Of a stretch of DNA of 64,000 nucleotides, positions 1-18,700 are shown piece after piece. How positions within the stretch are numbered: the stretch's first letter is position 1; every line of letters starts with the position of its first letter. Source of the DNA: Arcuatula senhousia. Taxonomy: Eukaryota; Mollusca; Bivalvia; Mytilida; Mytilidae. The stretch spans positions 7,998,001 to 8,062,000 of the forward strand of contig OZ020311.1 of NCBI GenBank assembly GCA_963971305.1, written 5' to 3'. A program made the translations under genes and the position numbers. The notes beneath the pieces were generated by a model. The model ran no database searches. It was not told where the DNA came from and was given only the letters and a program-made list of their open reading frames with translations.

Positions 1-748
1 CATCGGAAAAGAAAATGATTTGCTGTCATTAAATTGCAAACGTAATTGTTAATAAACCTTAAAATGTCAACCAAGAAACTTTTGGAAAAGTTATCATTCA
101 AGGGAGAAAATTGGACAATAGATTTTTCTAAAATAATATAGAATGTCCTATTATCTCACATACTTGTGAAAGCTTTGAATTGTATACAGGATTAAAGGTC
201 TGTTAAGGACTTGACAGTACTGCTTGGGTGTGTCCAGCTCCATCCTAACCCCACACCCTCCTGCTGGTAAAACCACAAACACATTCTCTGACTCCATCAC
301 TGGTGCTAAAAAATATATGATAACATTTGTACATGTATGTATTCAGGAATCCACAATATTTGGAAAAAAAATTGTGTTATTGAATTAAAAGTTTAAATTT
401 TTTACTCTCCATGAAACCTAAAATGTTTGCATTTAAATTGGCAGTTTTGGTAACTGCCCTCTCCATCACTAGATCCCCAGAATTCACATGCTTATGAATT
501 ATTTATGTATCATACATACAAAATTTTGAGAAATTCAAGCTCATGATGCTGGAGTAAGATGTTCCTCATATGGCAAAAAAGGAAAATGTAGCTATTACAA
601 AATGTATATTTGTTGTTTTGCCACAATTTCCAGTTGAAATTAAAGATTGATAATTTCATGCTAAAATCTAGATAATACATCAGCATGAAACAACCAAATT
701 TTTGGTGCAAAACTAGTATGAAATGAGCATCTAAACCAAAATCCAGTT
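1..748. other. AT-rich intergenic sequence, no gene seen
   Basis: Both strands show only short open frames with no recognisable domain, no convincing splice-bounded exon and no clear repeat structure. I see nothing to annotate here beyond AT-rich spacer. Confidence 0.6.
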
Positions 749-1305
749 AAATTGCAAGAGGGCACAAGATACATGTAGGTGCTTAATAGTCTATTTGCCA
801 ATTAGCTTCGGATATTTATTCCGGAATAGATTTAATTTTTCTTTGTATAAGAGTGACTCTTATACAAAGAAAAATTAAATCTATTCCGGAATAAGAGCTA
901 TGGAAAATGCCGTGGTTACCGAATGGCACACAGACAGGACATGTCTCGGACTTTATCATGAATAACTACGATAATCTACTGCAATTGATAGAATTATTAG
1001 AACCCTTTTAACTTTTTTTACTCAGGTCGTGTTAAACAGTTAGGCGTTTGCAATTTTTAGAATACGGTATCATAAACATTTTAATGCCAGTAAGTTTTTC
1101 AGATTTTTATGGTAGACTATCATAGTTGTAAAGGAAAAAGTCCAAGACTTGTCCGGTCTGTATGCCATATGGTAACCAAGGCATTTTCCATAGCGCTTAT
1201 ACAAAGAAAATTACCGGGGTAAATCTATTCCAGAATAAATATCCGAAACTAATTGGCAAATAGACTATTAAGCACCTACATGTATTTTGTGCCCTTTTGC
1301 AATTT
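749..1305. mobile_element. Non-autonomous TIR element (MITE), ~557 bp, with long inverted arms
   Basis: The sequence beginning aaattgcaagagggcac at 749 returns inverted as gtgcccttttgcaattt ending at 1305. The inverted similarity continues inward for roughly 190 bp on each side (shared blocks include tgctatttgcc-type text, 'catgtaggtgcttaatagtc' and 'tatggaaaatgcc'). The left arm holds an extra small hairpin around 835-895 in which 'tcttatacaaagaaaaatta' is mirrored. No coding capacity is visible. Long-arm foldback MITE is the best description; superfamily not assigned because the target-site duplication is not clear. Confidence 0.75.
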
Positions 1306-1636
1306 GGTACAAATGTAGATGCACCTAGTGATGCTAAGCACAATGCATACTTGGGATACTGGAAGTGACCTATATTTTTCACATGGATTACTTCTTACAG
1401 AAGAAGGGTTAGAGTCCAATCCAGATTACTGACATGTGCCTCATCATCTATATTGGTATGGTAGGTGCACCTAATGGTGCTAACATAATGTATGGTTCAG
1501 ATGCTGGCTGTGACCTATATTTACCACATGAATGACCACTTACAGAAAAATGATTAAAGTCCATTCCTTCTTACTTGCAAGTGCCATAGCAACCATATTA
1601 GTATGGTAGATTCACCCAGTGGTTCCAAGAACAATC

Positions 1637-3018
1637 ATAGATCTGTATATTAAATAGATTTGCAAATTGGTGAAATCTCACAATATCTCATGCCAATAAA
1701 CGAGATTTCATACAAAATAAACAATTTTAAAGGTTCAACTTTATACTGTAATATCTCAAAAACCATTTAAGATTTTTACATGATTCTTTTTTACAGCCAT
1801 CCTTAAATGTTTTAAGATTTTACTTGTGTTAAAATAACTTCTATAACATTTGGCACTTTAGAGAAGTTTCGAAAGAGCCCATACTACCCTAGTTTTTATG
1901 AAAGGCACAGGATACGGTTACGGCAAATTTGGGCAAAACCGTAACAATAAGAAATTCTTATTGTTACGGCAAAGACGAAAATCGGGAACAGATGACGGGA
2001 CAGAGACCGAATCATTTACGACCGTAACAATAAGAAGTTTCTTATTGTTACGACACTTATTATTACGGCAAATAGATATAGGCCAATATAGTGACAATAG
2101 GAAATAGAGAGGGGCTTTTTAAAAAAATAGTTTATGCATTCCAAGCCGTCAAAAAATTCTTATAATCTATAAATTTAACTCAAAATTATTTTGATAACTT
2201 ATTGCACATGCAACATAACCAATAAGTGGTTTTCGGATTTATTTTAATCCTGCGCATTTCTGGTGAAACCATTCAAGGCACCAATCACAGAGGATCGTAA
2301 CGATTTTATGATCACCAATCATAACTAGTTGTAGGTCTACATCTATTTTGAGTTTTAAAGCTCGGTCTATGATTTAAATTTTTCCCCAAAACCATTGTTT
2401 ACAATCTCTCAGTTAGCCGGGACACTCACTACGGCAAAAAAAAAATATTCAACAAAGAAAAGAGTCCGGAGATTCCAATACCAACTACCGATGAGCTGAA
2501 TTTATTCTTTTATTGTTACTTAATTAATTTTTTATCAATAATAGCGAAAGAAGTTATTTTAACTATAAAATATCTTATCTTTGGTAAATCTCTTATGCCA
2601 ATTATCTCGTCCATGCCGTAAGAATAAGTGCCGTAATAATAAGAAAATTCTTATTGTTACGGTCATAAAAGATTCGGTGTCCGTCCCGAAATCCGTTCCT
2701 GATTTTCGTCTTTGCCGTAACAATAAGAATTTCTTATTGTTACGGTTTTGCCGTAATCGTATCCTGTGCCTTTATGAAAATACAATATTTTACAAAATTT
2801 TCGTAAAGTTTTTACTTTAAATTGTCACAAAATCTTTATTTCTCAACCAAATATAATAAAATTTTCACATAGATTCTCTGTTTATTGCAATTTATTCTGA
2901 TTAATTCCATAGAAAGGCACTGAAGTAGTTCAAAAAATAAACCAACTCTCATTTATCAATTTTCACACATATACTGGACAATTAACAAGCTGCAAATCTA
3001 TTTAATATACAGGTCTAT
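1637..3018. mobile_element. Outer inverted-repeat element hosting a second element
   Basis: A ~25-35 bp inverted repeat bounds this segment: 'atctgtatattaaatagatt' at 1641 and its reverse complement starting at 2991. Internal sequence outside the nested element (1903-2771) is AT-rich and non-coding. It interrupts the ~145 bp tandem array. Only the terminal inverted repeat supports the call; no target duplication was resolved. Confidence 0.5.
1903..2771. mobile_element. Nested TIR element, 869 bp, with 7 bp target duplication
   Basis: Left end aggcacaggatacggttacg and right end ending in atcctgtgcct are inverted, and the mirrored similarity runs for about 190 bp, containing repeated palindromes of the kind 'aataagaa.ttcttattgtta'. 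The flanks carry ttatgaa at 1896-1902 and again at 2772-2778, which fits a target-site duplication of 5-7 bp. The short open frames inside (1898-2107, 2581-2820) fall in the inverted arms and are not genes. Superfamily unassigned. Confidence 0.75.
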
Positions 3019-3162
3019 GGAACAATGCATGCTTTGGATGCTGGATGTGACCTTTATTTTCCAAAAGTTTATTCAAGCTAACTGACAAGTGCGGCGAAGT
3101 GCCACATCAAATTGATTGGTATGGTAGGTGCACTTAGTGATGCTCAGCACAATGCATGCTTT

Positions 3163-4320
3163 AAATACAAATGACAACAAAGTTCCAGACAATAAATTTT
3201 GCTACGCCTGACGCGCGTTTTGTCTATTCAAGACTCATCAGAGGCGCTCTACCAAAAATATTGAAAATGCCAAACACTGTATAAATATGAAGAGCATAGA
3301 ACAGTATAACCAAAAATACCAAACTGGGGAACCAATTTATTACTAAGATAATCAACCTATGTCTGGGGTAGGAAGAACCTTAGGGTTTAGACAATTTTGA
3401 AATTTAGACGGATAATTTAAAGCTTTGATGTATTCTCCAACTCAAAAAGTGTTGGTGCCGGAGCGGGCTAACCTCGGGGAATTTACACTCCACCAGCAGT
3501 GCTAACCTTCACGTGTGTTCGAAATACAAATGACAACAAAGTTCCAGACAATAAATTTTGCTACGCCTGACGCGCGTTTCGTCTATTCAAGACTCATCAG
3601 AGGCGCTCTACCAAAAATATTGAAAATGCCAAACACTGTATAAATATGAAGAGCATATTAGAACAGTATAACCAAAAATACCAAACTGGGGAACCAATTT
3701 ATTACTAAGATAATCAACCTATGTCTGGGGTAGGAAGAACCTTAGGGTTTAGACAATTTTGAAATTTAGACGGATAATTTAAAGCTTTGATGTATTCTCC
3801 AACTCAAAAAGTGTTGGTGCCGGAGCGGGCTAACCTCGGGGAATTTACACTCCACCAGCAGTGCTAACCTTCACGTGTGTTCGAAATACAAATGACAACA
3901 AAGTTCCAGACAATAAATTTTGCTACGCCTGACGCGCGTTTCGTCTATTCAAGACTCATCAGAGGCGCTCTACCAAAAATATTGAAAATGCCAAACACTG
4001 TATAAATATGAAGAGCATAGAACAGTATAACCAAAAATACCAAACTGGGGAACCAATTTATTACTAAGATAATCAACCTTTGTCTGGGGTAGGAAGAACC
4101 TTAGGGTTTAGACAATTTTGAAATTTAGACGGATAATTTAAAGCTTTGATGTATTCTCCAACTCAAAAAGTGTTGGTGCCGGAGCGGGCTAACCTCGGGG
4201 AATTTACACTCCACCAGCAGTGCTAACCTTCACGTGTGTTCGAAATACAAATGACAACAAAGTTCCAGACAATAAATTTTGCTACGCCTGACGCGCGTTT
4301 CGTCTATTCAAGACTCATCA
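3163..4320. repeat. 359-362 bp tandem repeat, 3.2 near-identical copies
   Basis: Copies start at 3163, 3522, 3884 and 4243 (periods 359, 362, 359); the second differs by a 3 bp insertion, and the last is cut off at about 4320. Each contains 'ctacgcctgacgcgcgttt', 'gactcatcagaggcgctcta' and 'ggtgccggagcgggctaacc'. The block is bounded on both sides by tttaaa, a possible target duplication, so it may be a mobile element made of repeated cores. A decayed relative of the 'aagactcatca' part lies at about 11395-11450. Confidence 0.85.
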
Positions 4321-4689
4321 TTTAAATGCTGGCTGTAACCATGGTAACCTACATTTTCTGCATGAATGACTTCTTACAGAAGAATGGTTAACGTCCATTC
4401 CTGCTTACTGACAAGTGCCAAAATCTATTAAATAGTCATACTTTAATAAAGACCTATGTAACGATATAATGCATACATGTACTCTAACACACAATGCTAC
4501 ATGTACATGTAAACTGTAGTTGTCAAATCTTTGCTTGGTATCATTTTGAGATTGTTCAATCAATAAATGACACAGAAGTTTTGGAGCCAAATTTTTAGGG
4601 TCTAAACCACTACCCCTTTGCCATTAATTCATAGGAAGAGTGATAAGATCAGCAAATGAAACAAGCCTTGAAAACACCTACACGTGGGG

Positions 4690-4803
4690 TTTGTTATTGT
4701 TTACAAAGCAGCGTCAAATCTTACATGGAATTTGATTGGCTGAATTTCGAAAATTAACCAATGAGAATCGATGTTCCATTCATCATACGGAATCATTTTC
4801 AAA
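4690..4803 (+). promoter_or_regulatory. Putative proximal promoter/5' UTR of RNF113
   Basis: The 115 bp before the start codon contain an inverted CCAAT box (attgg, 4735-4739) and a direct CCAAT box (4758-4762), 23 bp apart. No TATA box is seen at a fitting distance, which is usual for housekeeping genes. The transcription start cannot be placed from sequence alone. Confidence 0.4.
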
Positions 4804-12270
<7,467 letters not shown>

Positions 12271-13007
12271 ACACTTATATCTTGTTTAGATGATGACATT
12301 TGTATTGTGAACACCTTGATTATGATATTGCCACAAATATTGTTTATGAATATATTGTAAACAGCTTTGTTATAAAAATTGTCATGGTACTGAAGATGAT
12401 ATCAATCATGCAAGATTATCATATTGTGTCAACAAACTCAATGCAAAAACATTGTTACAAATGTGAAGAAAATTATGTTTGAACTTCATGTTTTAAGACC
12501 TGTTCTAATGTCCACATGTCTTATGTGACCCATGTAATGTCCCCCTAATTGTTTTTTCAATTTGTAACTGAATTAAGCAACTTCCTGGGTTACACGACAG
12601 AACTGATCTAGAATTCAATTGTCTAACCTTATTGGATTGTGGGTAGAACCCACCCACCTTTTCAAACATTTGAGACACTGGTTTATAAAGTTTTAACTTG
12701 CAAACTTATTACCAATCTTCTTATTGTGGATTACTTTCAGTTTTCTACAAAAAAGAATATGTTCTTTAAAGTGATTTATGTTTTGCATTTAAGAGATGAT
12801 TTTTAACTTTATGAAATTAACATTAATATTGAAAAGAAATTGATGTGTAAAAAAGAATGTTTTGAAAAAAAAAATATTTGATTGATTTAGTTTTATGAAT
12901 TGATAATGAAAAAGTAAACTTAAAAGGGTACTTGTTGCATCTTAAATTGAAAATAAAATGAAGATTTAAGTGCTAAATTTGAAATGTAATATTTATTATT
13001 TAATAAA
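12271..13007 (+). other. 3' UTR of RNF113 with polyadenylation signals
   Basis: After the stop codon the sequence is non-coding and AT-rich. AATAAA hexamers at 12952-12957 and 13002-13007 are candidate polyadenylation signals; a diverse repeat starts right after, at about 13036. The used site cannot be told from sequence. Confidence 0.5.
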
Positions 13008-13035
13008 TTATTCAGAAAATATACTATTGTCTATT

Positions 13036-14060
13036 TTTTTGGCCGGATTTCACGAAGTAAAAAATTGTGAATGGTGGGCAGCCGGGCTGGGAAAAAATTT
13101 TCGTAACAGTTTTCTAAGCAATTTTTAATCACAGCCATTTGATAAGCAGTTCGCAGTCAAGGAAATATTTTTTGCAACAATTTTCTCTACTAGAAAACAC
13201 AGCCCCTTGATTATTGTGTATACAGCATCAGCATAGGGTCACATAATGTGGTATTTGATTTCAGATCTTCCTGTTTCAAGTAATCTTGCCATTATTTACC
13301 TTGATAGATTTACTTGAATCTTGCACCACAAATACAAAAATATACTAGCTATAATTGTGATTGCAAGCAAGTCACATAAAAGTCCCCTCCCGTCCCCAAA
13401 TTTTGGCGGATTGCAAAATACCAAAACATGGCTAATCATAGAAACATTTTACTTGCCTCATGATGATCAGCATATCAAATTTACATTGTAAACAATTTTT
13501 TATGAAATTTGGACAAATTTAAATTTTTGGCGACTTTTGGCAGATTGCCAATTTTTATGGCGGATTGCCAAAAATTGGTTACTTATTGAAGAACCGTGCT
13601 TGCCCAATGGTGATCAGCATAATCATTTTATCTAGTATAACAATTTTCATGGATATTTGACAAAGTCAAGTTTTTGGCGATTTCGGCGGCTACTTGCCAA
13701 AAATTGGCAAGTCGTAGAAAAAATCCGGTCGCACCATGATAATCAGCATACCCACTTTACCCAGATAACCCATTTTCAAGACGATCAGACGAAAAAAAAT
13801 TTTCCGCCCCTTTTTTCCGCAGGCGGCCATTTTGAAATGGCGGCCATCTTGAAAATTTTAAAAGTCGATGGCCCATCTATGAGTGACCCCCTAACCATCT
13901 AAAAAGGTTTCATCTTGATTCGCCAAAGCGTTTTTACGAGATATGTCGGACAAACTTTAGATCTATAAATAGGAAATTGAAATAAGAATAATAATAATAA
14001 TAATAATAATAAGAAACTGGGCAAAAACAATAAGTCCTCCGACACTTCGTGGTCGGGGAC
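13036..14060. repeat. Repeat-rich spacer: 'ccggatttcacg' element, GGCGGAT-type units and an AAT microsatellite
   Basis: 13036-13250 matches the elements at 43013-43240 and 46498-47069 ('ggatttcacg', 'gtaacagttttct', 'agcaa...atcacagcca'). From 13400 to 13880, units built on 'ttggcggattgcc' and 'ggcggccattttgaaa' recur. An (AAT)n run sits at 13987-14011. The 81-residue open frame at 13657-13902 lies inside this repeat and is not a gene. Confidence 0.6.
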
Positions 14061-14099
14061 TTAATAATCATTAGTTGCATGAAATTTCATATATCAATT

Positions 14100-14523
14100 T
14101 AATGTTTTTGACATCTTATGACAACTTGAAATGTTATATGTGACCTTTAAAGCATGGATGACTTGATATTTGGTGTGTTGATGATCAAGCAGAAGTACAA
14201 AATATCAAACCTCTTTCATAAGTAGTTACTTTGAAAACTGTGAAAGAAATTTTGGTTTTTTGTTCATTAAATCTGTAAACACCAAAGAATAAACTAAAGA
14301 ATAAAGCTGTATACAAAATATCAGACCTCTTTCACATGTAGTTGCTTGGGAAACTGTGACAGAAATTTTGTATTTTTGTCCGTTATATGTAAAAACCTTA
14401 GTATTCAGTAAATGGGTAAATGGAAAGAAGATAACCTAGGAGCATAAAACCACATGGTACTTTAAGATAAAGCTGTATACTTAATTTCAGACCTCTACCT
14501 CATGTAGTTGCTTTCATGACAGA
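14100..14523. repeat. Degenerate tandem units before the 14.5 kb MITE
   Basis: Three diverged units share 'acaaaatatcagacctcttt', 'catgtagttgctt' and 'aactgtgacagaaatttt', near 14200, 14310 and 14480. The sequence resumes after the MITE at 15123 with 'atgttacagacaaacaaatg', showing the MITE landed in this older element. Confidence 0.5.
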
Positions 14524-15122
14524 AAGGAGTAGGGGCGATAAGGCCTGGTTTTTTGCCTAAAAATTCTACCCAATTCTCAACCTTTGAATACTGTTGTCAG
14601 ATGCTGATAAAATATTTATTAAATATCCAAAAAATGAGAAACTTGATTTATTTTCTAATTTTTGAATGATTGTTTTGGTAAAAAATATGAATGAAAATGA
14701 CCTTCATTCAGAAAATCACGAATTTACATCAATTTTCAGCATGTTAAAGATACATTTTGGACTAGAAAAGTATCTCCGCACACAGGAAACAACCAAATAT
14801 TTTAACAGATTGTTTATACAGCTTATATAAACCTTATCTAAAAATATGAACTTGTTTCTCATCATCTCATGTGTGGACGATGGTTTTCTGGTCCAAAATG
14901 TACCATGAAAACGTCCAAAATTTCTTATACTTTGTCATTTTTGCTAAAATCACTAGAATAATGACGTCATTATTAGGCTTTACTATTAGATTTTTAAATT
15001 TTTATACATGTTTTCCTTTTAGGCAGGGTTTATGCTATACATGTATTTTAACCAGAAATTTACACTTTTGCATAACCTTCATATTTTTAGGCTAAATAAG
15101 GGCCTTATCGTCCCTACTCCTT
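14524..15122. mobile_element. MITE family member 1, 599 bp (ends aaggagtaggg...)
   Basis: The left end 'aaggagtaggggcgataagg' is mirrored by the right end finishing 'ccttatcgtccctactcctt'. A second member lies at 58607-59188 with matching ends ('gataaggcc...ggcccttatca'), similar length (582 bp) and shared internal TGACGTCA-like text. The 74-residue frame at 14871-15095 is inside and has no domain. Superfamily not assigned. Confidence 0.8.
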
Positions 15123-15743
15123 ATGTTACAGACAAACAAATGGAAGGACAAACAAGGGTAAAACAGTATACCCCCCTTCTTCAAAGTGGGGGTATAATTT
15201 AGGGCTAGGTCATAGGTTACATGTCAGTCCTTCCAGAAATATATTTTTGTCAGCTACATCAGATTTAATATTGATGTTTTAATTAAAGATTGTTTTTTAA
15301 ATGGCTTCTCCATATCACAGGAGCTAATAAGTCCTAGTTTATTCACTTATTTATATATTTTCACTTAATTTATACAGTCAAACCTTATCATAAACATATT
15401 GACCTAGCTCTTAAGCTTTGGCTAGCAAATTCACCTTTGACAATACGGTTTTTTTTTAATTGACAATTTTTGGTCTTTTTTTTTTCAGTCTCTGAGTTGA
15501 AGCAGACAATCCATGAATAAGGTTTAGTTTTGCTATGGTATTTAATCGTACTGATGTTTTTTTCCCTTGATCTTCTGGTTTAGTCTTTGTTTTTTTGTTT
15601 TTTTCGTTATTTTACTTTGAGATATAGAGTCCCTTTAGCATCTTTTTACTTCTATAAAATTGTTATTTCTTAGATCCTTTTATATGGGGATGGTACAAGA
15701 GGGTCGTCTAGAATTTTTTTTCACAAGACTTCAGATAACAAAT

Positions 15744-15749
15744 TTTATT
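15744..15749 (-). other. Polyadenylation signal of the zinc-finger gene
   Basis: AATAAA on the minus strand, 26 bases after the stop codon. A short 3' UTR is implied if this site is used. Confidence 0.45.
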
Positions 15750-15774
15750 TTTTCTTCAGTAACAACAAGGAATG

Positions 15775-18700
15775 TTATTTTATTCTATTTAACTTAACAA
15801 CACAATATTTTTTATTATTCATAACAAATTCATGTAAATTGCCATCCTGCTTAAAATCTTTCAATGAAACACCATTTTCTTTCTTAATACTAGTTGTGTC
15901 ACTAATGCAACCATTCTTTATTATATTATCTATCTCCTTTACATCAAGAAGTTTCATTTCCTTTTTGTTGTCTAACTTTATCACAGTTTGCTGTTTAATT
16001 CTTATATCTTTATCTAATGGCTTGTCCTTTTCTTGCCCATCACAATTTTCTAATTTCACAGTATCCCCCATTTCATGACTTTGCATACTATTGTCTAAAT
16101 TATCACATTCAATTTTTGATGCTTCTTCACCAGCAACATTTTCAACTTTTACATCACAGATTGATAAAATTTCATCTTTATCATCATCCATATTTTCCTC
16201 TGACTCACTTTCATCTAGATTAATGTCTGAAAAATCTTCATCAGTTTCTTCAAGTTCAAATTCTTTATCAGAATCAGAATAATCACAAATTTCTACATGA
16301 GCGTCATAACAATGTTTTTTCACATATTTCTTTTTACATTTAGGGCATGTCATTTTTGTACGATTGTGTGTCTTGAGATGTCTTTCTAAATGATATTTAC
16401 GGATAAACTGTTTATCGCACATGTTACATTTAAATTGGTAATCACCTGTGTGAATTTGAACGTGACGAATCAAATGCTCACGTCTTTTAAACATCCTAGA
16501 GCAGACCTGACATTCATGCTCTGGTTCTTTCTCTTTCATGTAAAGTTGATCCTCGATTTTAACGACTGTTAGAGGATGAGTGTCCATGTGACGTTTTAAG
16601 TTGGAACTCGACAAAAAACATTTCTGACAAACCTCACATTTATATGGTTTTTCACCTAAAACAGAAAAAATGATAATAAACAAAAAAATTATACACTAGT
16701 TGATTTTGTAATTTAATTTCAGGAAAAGATAAATGTTCACTTAACAATTACTGAAAGACAGCTGACTGAAGATACCCCTGTTTCTTGATTTGATAAAAAA
16801 CTCAACCCAATTATCTCCCCCTAAATAATGTTTTAGAGAAATGAATTGTTTTATGAATCTCCATACATTGTATTTTTTGTATAAAGTTTCATCAAAGGCT
16901 GTATATCAGTTTAAGGGGGTAAGAATAAAGATATGCACCCTGTAAAAAGAAGAAATATGGAGTAAATATGCATGATATCAATCACAGTGTAAATAATAAA
17001 TTGAAACAAAGGGAAGTAACAACACTTTCAATATTGATAATGTGAGGTATGACCAGTATCCTTGGCCCTTGTTTTGGTTGGTTTGATTTGGTAGAACCCT
17101 TTAACCACTTGTTAAAACTGCTAATTTTTTGGCATTCTTTCTTTTTGTAAAAGCTTTTATATTGTTCATATAAATTGAAAATTCAAATTATATTTGACTT
17201 GATATAAGCTTTTTTAATTGAGTGCATACAACCTTGAAAAAAAATCTACAGAGTTAAGGCCACACAGAATTAATTTCTTGTTCTTTGGATTTTGACTTTT
17301 AAAAAAAGGAGCGAGCGAGCGAAATTATTTTTATTAATTTTTTTTCTGAAAATCTGATTTTTAGGAGCGACTGATTTTTTTTAAGGCGAGCGACTTGTTT
17401 TTTAATTTTTAAAAAGTTTTTTTTATGGATTTTAATGTGAAAGTGAGGCGAGCGAGCTATTATTTTTATTTTTGAAGAAAATAAGTGAAATATTAAAAAA
17501 AATTCTATTTAAAGTGTAACAAATGCTTGTTCTCAGTGGTTTATGGCTTTTCCAATTGATTAATATATTGTTTCAGCAGGAAATAATTGTCTTTAGTTGT
17601 TTTTCTCCATGAAAAGTTGCTGTCTTGGCTTTCTATCAATAGCCACAAGCAGACCAAGAGACAGTCAATTACAACCCGTCCGATTTAACTATGGACTTTC
17701 GATTGTAGCGTAGGGTGAAGTGTGCAAACACAACAATGAAAATTTACGTCGTCATGAACAAAGCCAAACGTTAACAAAAACCACAAATCGTTACATTTAA
17801 TTACATAAAAATACATTGATTGAACGAATGGGTCGTGCAAACATTAAATCTGATTGGATAGTCGGTTTTTCTTACTGTGACGTTTTGCGGTTTTTGTTAC
17901 CAATTGGCTTGTTCATAACGACGTAAATTTTCATTGTTGTGTTTGCACGCTTCAATCGAAAGTCCATAGTTAAATCGGACGGGTTGTACACCAAACAAGT
18001 ATGACTATGTCCCAAAATCTTGCTGGCAAGGCATGATTTTAACATGAAATATTAAAAAGAAAAAACAACATCCTATCTTTATTCACACAAAAAAACATAA
18101 AACAACAATAACAATTTGTAAATATTTATTTAAAAAAAATATTACAAAACAATCCTTGGTCAATGGTGAATTGGATGTTCATTGATGGTGTCATTAATAT
18201 CCCATTATTGTCCTTACACATAAGTTAAGATTATCCTCAATGCTTTCAATTGGAACCATGTTGTTTTAACATGTATAACTGAAATAACTGAGGTCATCCG
18301 AGGAAAAATACCACAGGAACTTGAATCTATCAATAAAAGGGGTCGACTGTACATCGTATATGACATTCTTTGAATGTCATTAATGTATTTAAATAGATCA
18401 ATGTAGGGGTCTTCCATTTGACATGCGATTGCCGTATTTTGTAACAATACTTTTACTTGGTGGCAACAGATTTCATTGTTTTCATCGGAGTATTTTGTTT
18501 GAGGGGAACGAAACGTAGTTTCAACCGATTAAGTTTAACGTCTTTTATCCTGAATGTATCTCCAATACTGGAGCACTTAACTTAACTAAAAAGCGATTAG
18601 ACAAAACAGAGTCAAGTTTATAAGAGTACATGGTTGAAAATCGGCAATTTAGTTGTTGTTAATTACCTTTGCAAAAGACAAAATTTTTCAAACGCGGAGA

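Larger units (their letters stand above)
1306..4435. repeat. Old ~145 bp tandem array split by later insertions
   Basis: Units starting near 1321, 1467 and 1611 share phrases such as 'ggtatggtaggtgcac', 'tgctggctgtgacc' and 'acttcttacagaagaa', spaced 144-146 bp. The same unit resumes at about 3019-3162 and again at 4320-4435. The gaps are filled by a TIR element (about 1637-3018) and a 359 bp tandem block (3163-4320), so the ~145 bp array is the oldest layer. Similarity is degenerate and was judged by eye. Confidence 0.65.
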
